8,251 nucleotides of DNA from Brevundimonas sp. (lineage in GTDB: Bacteria > Pseudomonadota > Alphaproteobacteria > Caulobacterales > Caulobacteraceae): assembly GCA_015234495.1 (NCBI GenBank), contig JADGMZ010000013.1, positions 1 through 8,251 of the forward strand, in the 5' to 3' direction. The notes below the pieces were generated by a model that saw nothing but the letters and a program-made list of their open reading frames with translations, made no database searches and was not told the DNA's origin. The position numbers were made by a program, and so were the translations under genes. Positions 1 through 5,581 of the stretch are shown here, piece after piece (the first letter of the stretch is position 1; each line of letters begins with the position of its first letter).

Positions 1-247
1 GTTCGACCTCGTCGCGCAGCGGCCGGATCATCTGCGAGTGGCAGCTGTAGCAGCCCTCGGAGACGTAGATGTCCCGCCCGGCCTGCTCCAGCGGGGTGTA
101 GGGCCGCACGCCCTCCACCTTCTCGATCGTGCTCTCCACCCAGAACAGGGGGGCGATCTCGATCAGCCCGCCGATCGACACCACGATGACGATGCCGATG
201 GTCAGCCACAGCGAGTGGCGCTCGAATTTCTCGTGTCGCTTCCACAT
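1..247 (-). CDS. ccoO: cbb3-type cytochrome c oxidase subunit II (CcoO), 5' part only
   Basis: CcoO is the membrane-anchored mono-haem cytochrome c subunit that passes electrons to CcoN in the cbb3 oxidase of the cytoplasmic membrane. Only the first 82 codons are in the window; the gene runs off the left edge. The translation starts [16 protein letters not shown], has one N-terminal membrane anchor (about residues 13-32), then the family segment APLFWVEST, and then the c-type haem site CYSCH (Cys66, Cys69, His70) followed by [10 protein letters not shown]. All of this is typical of CcoO. The ATG at 247 lies 5 bases after the ccoN stop, so the two genes are cotranscribed and probably translationally coupled. 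CcoQ and CcoP would be expected further left, outside the window. Identification is firm; only the C-terminal part is unseen. Confidence 0.97.
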   Translation of the reverse strand, partial: MWKRHEKFERHSLWLTIGIVIVVSIGGLIEIAPLFWVESTIEKVEGVRPYTPLEQAGRDIYVSEGCYSCHSQMIRPLRDEVE

Positions 248-252
248 GGCGA

Positions 253-1911
253 TTATTCCGCGGGCAGGGGTTGGGGTTCGATGGTCGAGGACGGAGCCGT
301 TCCGGCGTCAGCCCCGGGCATGCGGATCGTCTTCCAGACGTTCCAGGCCATGATCACCGCGCCGGAGAAGAACATCAGGCCGCCCAGCACCCGGATGACG
401 TTCTGGATGTGCTTGGCCGAGACGGTCTCGATGAAGCTGTTGGCGAGGAAGCCGTCCGGCGTGTACTCGCGCCACATCAGGCCTTCCATGATCCCGGAGA
501 CCCACATCGAGCTGATGTAGAGCACGATGCCGGTGGTCGCGATCCAGAAGTGCCACTCGATGGCGGCCTTGGAATACATGTCCGGCTTCTTCCACAGCCA
601 CGGCACCAGGCAGTAGATCGCCCCGAAGGTGATCAGGCCGTTCCAGCCCAGGGCGCCCGAGTGCACGTGGCCCACGGTCCAGTCGGTGTAGTGCGACAGG
701 GCGTTGACCGTCCGGATGGACATCAGCGGCCCCTCGAAGGTAGCCATGCCGTAGAAGGCGATGGCGACCACCATCATGCGGATCACCGGGTCGGTGCGCA
801 GCTTGTCCCACGCACCGGACAGGGTCATCAGGCCGTTGATCATCCCGCCCCACGACGGCATCCACAGCATGATCGAGAAGGTCATGCCCAGCGTCTGCGC
901 CCATTGCGGCAGGGCCGTGTAGTGCAGGTGGTGCGGACCGGCCCAGATGTAGATGAAGATCAGCGACCAGAAGTGGACGATCGACAGGCGGTAGGAATAG
1001 ACCGGCCGCTCGGCCCGCTTGGGCACGAAGTAGTACATGATCCCCAGGAAGCCGGTGGTCAGCCAGAAGCCGACGGCGTTGTGGCCGTACCACCACTGGG
1101 TCAGGGCGTCCTGCACCCCCGCGAAGGCCGAATAGCTGCGCGCCTCCAGCATCCCGACCGGCACGGCCAGGTTGTTGACGATGTGCAGGATGGCGATGGT
1201 GACGATGAAGGCGAGGAAGAACCAGTTGGCCACATAGATGTGCGGCTCCTTGCGCTTCCAGATCGTGCCCAGGAAGACCAGCAGATAGGCGACCCAGACG
1301 ATGGTCAGCCACAGGTCGGTCAGCCACTCGGGCTCGGCGTATTCGCGCGACTGGGTGATGCCGGCCAGATAGCCGGTGGCGGCCAGCACCACGAACACCT
1401 GGTAGCCCCAGAACACGAACCACGGCAGCACGCCGCCGAACAGCCGCGCCTTGCAGGTGCGCTGCACCACCCAGAAGGAGGTGGCGATCAGGGCGTTGCC
1501 GAGGAAGGCGAAGATCACGCCCGAGGTGTGCAGCGGGCGGATGCGGCCGAAATTGGTCCAGCCATGCTCGGGGAAATACAGCTGGTTCGGCCAGGCCAGC
1601 TGGGCTGCGGCGATGACGCCCACCAGCATTCCGACCACGCCCCAGAACACCGTGGCGATGACGCCGGCCCGGATCACCCCGTCGGCGTATTTCGACGGGT
1701 CGGAGCGGAAGCGGCCGTTGGCCACGCCCACCGTCATCGCCGCCAGGGCGAGCACCCCGGCCGCGGTCAGGATATAGCCGTGGAACCGGAAGGCGGCGTC
1801 GTCGGTGAACGCCGTCCCGAGCAGGGCCGCGATCGCCGCGACCCCCACGAATAGGAACAGCGCCACGACGTCGGGGGGCGTGTCTGTATCCTGTGAAACG
1901 GTCGTGGTCAT
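253..1911 (-). CDS. ccoN: cbb3-type cytochrome c oxidase subunit I (CcoN)
   Basis: Catalytic subunit of the high-affinity haem-copper oxidase that reduces O2 to water and pumps protons in microaerobic respiration; 552 residues, polytopic inner-membrane protein. Ligands line up with the family: His128 (RPLHTSG) and His417 for low-spin haem b, His277 (WWYGHNAV), His327 and His328 for CuB, Tyr321 as the cross-linked tyrosine six residues before His327, and His415 (VGHVHSG) for haem b3. The N-terminus carries about 68 residues more than the short Pseudomonas-type protein and adds two hydrophobic segments (about 14-31 and 46-65), as in rhizobial FixN. The ATG at 1911 was chosen because AGGAGA lies 10 bases upstream; the frame stays open up to 2250, but that part is basic and proline-rich and reads antisense through another gene. 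A FixK/FNR-type operator lies 58 bases upstream. First gene of a ccoNO operon. Confidence 0.98.
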   Translation of the reverse strand: MTTTVSQDTDTPPDVVALFLFVGVAAIAALLGTAFTDDAAFRFHGYILTAAGVLALAAMTVGVANGRFRSDPSKYADGVIRAGVIATVFWGVVGMLVGVIAAAQLAWPNQLYFPEHGWTNFGRIRPLHTSGVIFAFLGNALIATSFWVVQRTCKARLFGGVLPWFVFWGYQVFVVLAATGYLAGITQSREYAEPEWLTDLWLTIVWVAYLLVFLGTIWKRKEPHIYVANWFFLAFIVTIAILHIVNNLAVPVGMLEARSYSAFAGVQDALTQWWYGHNAVGFWLTTGFLGIMYYFVPKRAERPVYSYRLSIVHFWSLIFIYIWAGPHHLHYTALPQWAQTLGMTFSIMLWMPSWGGMINGLMTLSGAWDKLRTDPVIRMMVVAIAFYGMATFEGPLMSIRTVNALSHYTDWTVGHVHSGALGWNGLITFGAIYCLVPWLWKKPDMYSKAAIEWHFWIATTGIVLYISSMWVSGIMEGLMWREYTPDGFLANSFIETVSAKHIQNVIRVLGGLMFFSGAVIMAWNVWKTIRMPGADAGTAPSSTIEPQPLPAE

Positions 1912-1969
1912 CCGCCTGAGGTCTCCTGTGAAGGCGCGGGGTGCGTGCCGCGACTCGCCGGCCGCCGCT

Positions 1970-1983
1970 TTGCGCCAGCGCAA
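1970..1983. promoter_or_regulatory. FixK/FNR-type operator between ccoN and the small membrane gene
   Basis: TTGCGCCAGCGCAA fits the FNR-family pattern TTG-N8-CAA and the published Bradyrhizobium FixK2 consensus TTG(A/C)-N6-(T/G)CAA exactly. It is the core of a longer palindrome, CTTTGCGC-CA-GCGCAAAG (1968-1985), with perfect 8-base arms. The centre (1976.5) is about 65 bases from the ccoN ATG and 53 bases from the ATG of the divergent gene at 2030. For class II activation at -41.5 the ccoN transcript would begin near 1935. I see no good -10 box there, which is common in activator-dependent GC-rich promoters. Confidence 0.68.
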
Positions 1984-1999
1984 AGCCGGGGTTGGAAAT

Positions 2000-2701
2000 T
2001 CATGCTCTCGAGGGCGTCTGGAGACCGCCATGCACGCTAGCGACAGCCCCGAAACCCGCACGCTCGGCCTTGACCTGATCGTTCTCGGTGCGCTGCTCGC
2101 GATCGCGGCGGGCGCGGCCGGCTTCGCCGCCGCCGAACACATGGCCCGGTCCTCCGGCGTGTGCGGTCCGGCCGGATCCCACTGCCTGCTGTGCGTCGCC
2201 GCCGCCGGAGCCTGTCTGGCCGCCGTCGGCGTCATGGTCTCCGGCGGCACCCTGCTCGTTTCCGGCCGGCACCGCCTCGTCCGGCGCTCCGCACGCCTCT
2301 GACGCCTTCGCCTTCCCGGCCCGGGCCAGGGCGCTTCGCACCGCCGTCAGAAGGGCGTCGGTCAGCAGCGGCTTCTCGATGATCGGCACCCCCGCCGCCG
2401 CGGCCCGCGCCTTCACGATCATGCGCGGATTGGTCGTCATCAGCACCGCCGGCAGCCGCACCCCGTTGGCGCGCAGCTGCTCCAGAAGGTCCAGCCCGTC
2501 GATGTCCGGCAGGTGGTAGTCCAGCACCAGACAGCCCTCGACCGGCAGGTCGGAAGCCAGCAGACCGGCGGCGTCGCTGAAGCTGCGGACGTCCAGACCC
2601 TCCAGGTCGAACGAGAACTGGACCGCGTGCGCGACCGCCGGATCGTCGTCGACGAGCAGGACGGCCGGCCGCGCCTCCGGACCGGTGGCGATCGGGCTCA
2701 T
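2000..2701 (-). CDS. FixJ-like response-regulator receiver protein without output domain, with an antisense tail
   Basis: Residues about 12-127 form a complete CheY-type receiver domain: acidic pocket Asp18-Asp20 (VDDD), phospho-acceptor Asp61 ([10 protein letters not shown]), Thr89 (MTT) and Lys110 (EKP). No helix-turn-helix follows. From residue about 134 to 233 the frame runs as a Gly/Ala/Asp-rich low-complexity stretch, antisense to the small membrane gene at 2030-2302. That part is probably an accidental extension rather than a folded domain. The ATG at 2701 overlaps the stop of the upstream Crp/FNR gene by 4 bases (ATGA), so translation is coupled. Known single-domain receivers act by protein contact, for example on a kinase or as a phosphate sink. 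Here a role tuning the coupled regulator is inference. No cognate kinase such as FixL is in the window. The receiver domain is certain; the true C-terminus is not. Confidence 0.8.
   Translation of the reverse strand: MSPIATGPEARPAVLLVDDDPAVAHAVQFSFDLEGLDVRSFSDAAGLLASDLPVEGCLVLDYHLPDIDGLDLLEQLRANGVRLPAVLMTTNPRMIVKARAAAAGVPIIEKPLLTDALLTAVRSALARAGKAKASEACGAPDEAVPAGNEQGAAGDHDADGGQTGSGGGDAQQAVGSGRTAHAGGPGHVFGGGEAGRARRDREQRTENDQVKAERAGFGAVASVHGGLQTPSRA
2030..2302 (+). CDS. small two-helix membrane protein with a cysteine cluster, function unknown
   Basis: I do not recognise this 90-residue protein. Two hydrophobic segments (about residues 13-35 and 52-77) flank a short loop with Cys45, Cys52 and Cys55 and His37/His51 ([12 protein letters not shown]). 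The C-terminus is strongly basic ([12 protein letters not shown]), so by the positive-inside rule both ends should be cytoplasmic and the Cys/His loop periplasmic. The ATG at 2030 has GGAGA six bases upstream. Codon use supports it: about 78 of 90 codons end in G or C. The opposite-strand frame over the same bases gives only a Gly/Ala/Asp-rich tail. It diverges from ccoN and shares its FixK/FNR operator, suggesting co-expression with the cbb3 oxidase. A role in oxidase assembly, metal or redox handling is possible but not shown; it has no CcoS, CcoH or CcoI signature that I can see. Confidence 0.6.
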   Translation: MHASDSPETRTLGLDLIVLGALLAIAAGAAGFAAAEHMARSSGVCGPAGSHCLLCVAAAGACLAAVGVMVSGGTLLVSGRHRLVRRSARL

Positions 2702-3384
2702 GCGCAGAGGCTTTCCAGACGGCCGCGCTGGATCAGGCGCACGTGCCGGGTCGAACGGGCCTCGATCAGGCCTTCCGTCTGCAGCTGCGACAGCGTCCGC
2801 GAGACGGTGTGGATGGTCAGGCCGATGTAGTCGGCGATGTCCTGGCGGGTCATCGGCAGGTCGATGACCTCGAGCTGGCCCAGCCGCCCGGCGAAATCGA
2901 GCAGGAAGGCCACGACCCGTTCGGTCGCGCCCTGCCGCGCCAGGATCAGCGCATGGTGCTCACTGCGGTGAACCGCGCGGATCGTGATCTGCCACAGGGC
3001 TCGGGCCAGGTTGATGTCCTCGCCGGCGCGGGCCGCCAGATCGGCGCGCTCGATGGCCGAGGCGTGAACGGTGCTCAGGGCTTCGGCGGTGGTGGTGTGC
3101 TCGATCCCGGCCTCCAGGCCGACGAAGTCGCCCGGCAGATGGAAGGCGGTGACCTGGCGACGACCGTCGCTGAGCAGGCGATAGCTGATCACCGCGCCCT
3201 TCAGCACCCGATAGACCAGTCGCACCGGGTCGCCCTGGCGGAACAGCTGCTCGCCCGGGGCGAACGGCGAACGGGGGGCCGCCGAGGCCGTAGCGAAGGC
3301 GGCGCAGAGATCACACCCCGCCAGTTCCGCACGCGGAGCCGCGGCGGGCGTGTCAGGGATCGTGGAGGAGCGCAGAGCGGGCAT
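2698..3384 (-). CDS. Crp/FNR-family transcriptional regulator, FixK-like
   Basis: A 228-residue regulator with a cyclic-nucleotide-binding-like beta-barrel (about 35-120: FAPGEQLFRQGDPVRLVYRV and HLPGDFVGLE), a long dimer helix, and a C-terminal winged helix-turn-helix (MTRQDIADYIGLTIHTVSRTLSQL, about 178-201). In FNR the DNA contacts are Glu-x-x-Ser-Arg; here Ser195 and Arg196 are kept but the Glu position is His192. Only Cys24 and Cys27 (CDLC) stand at the N-terminus, with Cys227 at the far end. The full four-cysteine FNR [4Fe-4S] set is absent, so direct O2 sensing as in FNR is doubtful. The ATG at 3384 has only a weak GGA upstream. It is coupled to the receiver gene downstream and lies next to ccoNO, which fits a FixK role activating the oxidase genes. 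The specific name FixK is inferred from context. Confidence 0.92.
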   Translation of the reverse strand: MPALRSSTIPDTPAAAPRAELAGCDLCAAFATASAAPRSPFAPGEQLFRQGDPVRLVYRVLKGAVISYRLLSDGRRQVTAFHLPGDFVGLEAGIEHTTTAEALSTVHASAIERADLAARAGEDINLARALWQITIRAVHRSEHHALILARQGATERVVAFLLDFAGRLGQLEVIDLPMTRQDIADYIGLTIHTVSRTLSQLQTEGLIEARSTRHVRLIQRGRLESLCA

Positions 3385-3538
3385 GGCGGGTTCCGTAAAC
3401 TGGATGCCGCAACCTAGGTCCGGCCCCGTTCCGCCGATATTCGGGTCTGCTCCCTAAGGGGTTTCCCGGACTGGACAGACTCCGCCCCGCAGTCTTGATC
3501 CCACCGCCGCCGTTGACGCCGGCCTGCCGATTGACCTC

Positions 3539-4240
3539 ATGCCCATTGCCTTCGACCCGGAAATCCTTCGGCGATCCGACATGTTCGCCGGCCTGTCCTC
3601 CGAGGCTCTCGAGGCCGTGGTCGGCGCGGGCTCGGTCCGCAAGCTGGCCTCAGGAACCCGCGTCTTCGCCCAGGGCGATCCGGGGGTCAGCGGCCACAGC
3701 CTGCTCGAGGGGCGGGTGAAGATCGTCCAGGCCCGCGCCGACGGCGGCCAGTCGGTGCTTCGCTTCATCGGCCCGGGCGAGATGTACGGCACCGTCGCCG
3801 CCCTGATGAACCAGCCCTTTCCGGCCGACGCCATCGCCGTGGTCGACAGCGTCGAGATCTGGTGGACCCTGCCGACGCTGCGCCAGCTGATGCGCCAGCA
3901 TCCCGACATCGGCCTGCGTTCGACCGCCGCGGCGGGCCAGCGCCTGCTGGACCTCCAGGGCCGGATCGGCGAACTGACCGGCGAACGGGTCGAGACCCGC
4001 ATCGCCCGCACCCTGCTGCGCCTGATGGAGAAGGCCGGACGCCGGACCAGCGAAGGCGTCGAGATCGACTTTCCGATCACCCGCCAGGACCTCGCCGAAA
4101 TGACCGGCTCGACCCTGCACACCGTCAGCCGCACCCTTGCGGGCCTCGATCACCGCGGCGTCACCGGAAGCACGCGCCGCCGGATCGTGGTCCGCGATCC
4201 CCGCGCCCTGGCCCAGCTGGCCGAGCAGGGCGCCGACTAG
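3539..4240 (+). CDS. Crp/FNR-family transcriptional regulator, cysteine-free
   Basis: A 233-residue regulator: sensor barrel about residues 14-110 (MFAGLSSEALEAVV, FAQGDPG, FIGPGEMYG), dimerisation helix about 128-165, and winged helix-turn-helix about 178-205 (ITRQDLAEMTGSTLHTVSRT). There is not one cysteine, so an FNR-type iron-sulfur cluster is excluded. The sensed signal could be NO through haem (as in DNR/NnrR), a nucleotide, or nothing; the sequence does not decide. The recognition helix has HTVSR, with His194 at the position that is Glu in CRP and FNR, exactly as in the neighbouring regulator. The ATG at 3539 has no Shine-Dalgarno sequence, so a leaderless message is possible. It diverges from the FixK-like gene across 154 bases and converges on the pseudoazurin gene. 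The neighbourhood makes control of the NO/copper genes to the right plausible, but this is inference. Confidence 0.92.
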   Translation: MPIAFDPEILRRSDMFAGLSSEALEAVVGAGSVRKLASGTRVFAQGDPGVSGHSLLEGRVKIVQARADGGQSVLRFIGPGEMYGTVAALMNQPFPADAIAVVDSVEIWWTLPTLRQLMRQHPDIGLRSTAAAGQRLLDLQGRIGELTGERVETRIARTLLRLMEKAGRRTSEGVEIDFPITRQDLAEMTGSTLHTVSRTLAGLDHRGVTGSTRRRIVVRDPRALAQLAEQGAD

Positions 4241-4247
4241 GAACGAA

Positions 4248-4275
4248 GAGGGCCGACCCCTTCAGGTCGGCCCTC
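4248..4275. terminator. bidirectional hairpin terminator between convergent genes
   Basis: GAGGGCCGACC and GGTCGGCCCTC form a perfect 11-base-pair stem with a six-base loop (CCTTCA), in the 53-base gap between the convergent regulator (stop at 4240) and pseudoazurin (stop at 4294). On the minus strand it is followed by TTCGTTCCT, a weak T-rich tract; on the plus strand by a C-rich run. It should therefore work mainly on the pseudoazurin transcript. Confidence 0.78.
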
Positions 4276-4293
4276 CGCCCCGCCGGCCCGCGA

Positions 4294-4740
4294 TCAACGC
4301 AGGCGGGCCAGCATCTCGGTGAAGCGACGGCGCGCCAGCGGCGGCGTGCGATCGACCGCGGTGCGGACGTTGGTCACATTGGCGTCGGCGGTTCCGACCT
4401 GGACCAGGCCGACCATGCCCATGCTGTAGTGCGGGGCGCACTTCACCCCATAGACGCCGGGCGTGCTGACGCGCAGGACGAACTCGCGTCCCATGGCACC
4501 GCGGGTGACGCTGACGCCGGCGGGAAGCATTCCGGCGATGGTTTCGGCGTTGTGGCCCGGGTCCGTCGGGACATAGCGGATGGTGTCGCCGGGACGGGCG
4601 TGCACGACCGCGGGAGAGAAGACCATCGCCCCGCCGGGACCGCGGTTCAGCATCTGCACGGTGTGTTCGGCGGCGACAGCCTGACCGGCCGCGAGAAGGG
4701 CGGCGCCGGCGCAGACGATGGGGAGCAATTTCGCGAACAT
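4294..4740 (-). CDS. pseudoazurin, periplasmic blue-copper (type 1) electron carrier
   Basis: A 148-residue cupredoxin with a Sec signal peptide (hydrophobic core 4-18, likely cleaved after AVA or AVAA at 23-24), so the mature protein is periplasmic. The type 1 copper ligands are all present: His63 (PGHNAE), Cys101 and His104 (CAPHYSMGM) and Met109. Length and the C-terminal helix segment (PPLARRRFTEMLARL) match pseudoazurin rather than azurin or amicyanin. Pseudoazurin is known to carry electrons from the bc1 complex to copper nitrite reductase (NirK) and other periplasmic acceptors such as cytochrome peroxidase; none of these partners is in the window. It lies 65 bases downstream of the RIC-like gene on the same strand, but a candidate FNR-type operator and -10 box just upstream suggest its own promoter. 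It ends before a strong hairpin. The Shine-Dalgarno is weak (GAAAG). Confidence 0.96.
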   Translation of the reverse strand: MFAKLLPIVCAGAALLAAGQAVAAEHTVQMLNRGPGGAMVFSPAVVHARPGDTIRYVPTDPGHNAETIAGMLPAGVSVTRGAMGREFVLRVSTPGVYGVKCAPHYSMGMVGLVQVGTADANVTNVRTAVDRTPPLARRRFTEMLARLR

Positions 4741-4763
4741 TGACTTGGACTTTCAAGATGATT

Positions 4764-4780
4764 GCGCGAGACGTTCGCGC
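4764..4780 (-). other. inverted repeat in the pseudoazurin leader
   Basis: GCGCGA-GACGT-TCGCGC is a perfect six-base inverted repeat with a five-base loop, 24-40 bases upstream of the pseudoazurin ATG. If transcription starts near 4783, as predicted from the -10 box, this hairpin would stand within about three bases of the 5' end of the message, where such stems are known to slow RNase E decay. It could instead be a protein-binding site. The repeat is seen; both roles are inference. Confidence 0.4.
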
Positions 4781-4789
4781 CACGGGGCC

Positions 4790-4795
4790 GTTCTA
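4790..4795 (-). promoter_or_regulatory. candidate -10 box for pseudoazurin
   Basis: TAGAAC on the minus strand (4 of 6 matches to TATAAT) would set a start of transcription near 4783. That places the TTGCG-N4-AACAA operator at 4817-4830 at about -41, the standard class II FNR-family position. No -35 box is needed in that arrangement. Support is positional only. Confidence 0.33.
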
Positions 4796-4805
4796 GTCTT
4801 GCCGC

Positions 4806-5468
4806 TCACCCAAACGTTGCGGCCGAACAAATGCAGGCCTCCGTAGAATCCCGGATGTCAGCCGGAAACAGCCCGCATTCCTCCAGTCTCATCTGTTCCC
4901 GCACGTCGAAATCGATCTTGCGGCACAGGACGTACAGCAGCCGCCATTTGGCGCAGGCGGCCTCGGGAATGGCGAAGCCCCGGGTCATGGCCGCAGCCGC
5001 ATCGAGCAGGCCCCGAACCACGCCATGCTCGGCCGCCATCAGGGCCGCGGCCTCCGTCGCCTCCGGCCCTCCGGCCAGCAGCATGGGGAAGACCACGGCG
5101 TCCTCGCGCTGCTGGTGGGCTTCCAGCGCATCCAGAATTCCGATCAGCCGGTCGGACAGGCCGTGCGGCCACAGGTCCTTGTCGCTGTGCGCCCTCTCGC
5201 AGGCCAGGGCCAGGGCGACGGCGTCCCCGATCAGGGCGATCAGGGCGCGATGGTACCGCTCGCGGATGTGGCGGACCAGGTCGGCCGGGCTCGCCGGCGG
5301 CGCGGTCTCGGGATCCTGCAGCCGCGTCAGTCCGCGGGTCAGGTTGCGCCGGTCGACCCGGCCGCAGTCGGTGACGCCCCAACGCCGCAGGACGGCGGGA
5401 TCGGTTTCACCGGTCAATTCAAAATGGGGGTGGGGCCCCTCGGCGGGGCGCCGGGACTGTGGCCGCAT
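4806..5468 (-). CDS. hemerythrin-fold di-iron protein of the RIC/YtfE/DnrN type with a substituted ligand
   Basis: The family consists of cytoplasmic di-iron proteins linked to repair of iron-sulfur clusters damaged by NO and oxidants. Numbered from an ATG at 5495 (229 residues), residues about 30-60 resemble the ScdA_N domain but with one cysteine (TDCGR, Cys44) where the family usually has a Cys pair. Residues about 72-213 are the four-helix hemerythrin domain: His82 (ERYHRA), His127 and Glu131 (EAHQQRED), His156 (AEHG), Glu205 (RLEECGLFP). The place expected to be His (family NHIHLEN) is Gln201 (EQMRLEE; codon CAG), so one iron ligand seems lost. I prefer the start at 5468 (220 residues) because CGGAGA lies 7 bases upstream; the ATG at 5495 has no ribosome-binding site. 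It diverges from nrdJ over a shared candidate FNR-type site and precedes pseudoazurin. A generic hemerythrin-domain protein is the alternative call. Confidence 0.86.
   Translation of the reverse strand: MRPQSRRPAEGPHPHFELTGETDPAVLRRWGVTDCGRVDRRNLTRGLTRLQDPETAPPASPADLVRHIRERYHRALIALIGDAVALALACERAHSDKDLWPHGLSDRLIGILDALEAHQQREDAVVFPMLLAGGPEATEAAALMAAEHGVVRGLLDAAAAMTRGFAIPEAACAKWRLLYVLCRKIDFDVREQMRLEECGLFPADIRDSTEACICSAATFG
4817..4830. promoter_or_regulatory. candidate FixK/FNR-type operator for pseudoazurin
   Basis: TTGCGGCCGAACAA fits TTG-N8-CAA with one symmetric half (TTGCG) and a weaker second half (AACAA). It lies inside the last codons of the RIC-like gene, 76 bases upstream of the pseudoazurin ATG. 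It is almost identical to the motif at 5519-5532, differing at two central bases. The match to the FixK2 consensus is imperfect (ACAA in place of T/GCAA), but the spacing to the candidate -10 box is right for class II activation. Confidence 0.48.
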
Positions 5469-5518
5469 CGACTCGTCTCCGTGGTGCGTCCCCATGGCGC
5501 GGTCGGGCCGGCGGGTCG

Positions 5519-5532
5519 TTGCGCTCGAACAA
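5519..5532. promoter_or_regulatory. candidate FixK/FNR-type operator shared by the RIC-like gene and nrdJ
   Basis: TTGCGCTCGAACAA fits TTG-N8-CAA and is a near copy of the motif upstream of pseudoazurin. It sits in the exact middle of the divergent gap: 50 bases from the ATG at 5468 and 49 bases from the nrdJ ATG at 5582. At -41.5 it would start the RIC-like message near 5484, which would exclude the alternative ATG at 5495, and the nrdJ message near 5567. No convincing -10 box is visible on either side. Confidence 0.48.
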
Positions 5533-5581
5533 TCACCCTGGCCCGGGAATCGGCGAGCCTTCTACGGAAGGAGATTCCCCC

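Noticed and set aside
271..1854. Long plus-strand open frame opposite ccoN
   Set aside because: It is Asp/His/Pro/Gly/Arg-rich with no recognisable domain; the minus strand encodes a full CcoN.
1912..2250. Open frame extending ccoN upstream to an ATG at 2250
   Set aside because: The extension is basic, proline/alanine-rich, runs antisense to the small membrane gene and crosses the operator; the ATG at 1911 has a good ribosome-binding site and gives the family length.
3495..3534. Three TTGA motifs exactly 18 bases apart upstream of the second regulator
   Set aside because: They have no partner half-sites and no matching -10 boxes; 18 bases is not a helical repeat, so I treat the spacing as chance.
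4744..4757. CTTG-N6-CAAG inverted repeat just upstream of the pseudoazurin ATG
   Set aside because: The TTG/CAA spacing is 6 rather than 8 bases, wrong for an FNR-family site, and it lies too close to the start codon.
5459..5581. N-terminal extension of nrdJ to an ATG at 5459
   Set aside because: The 41 extra residues are not coding-like and overlap the divergent gene and its promoter; AAGGAGA precedes the ATG at 5582.
5496..5581. Cobalamin riboswitch upstream of nrdJ
   Set aside because: The leader is far too short for the roughly 200-base aptamer and no B12-box-like sequence is seen.
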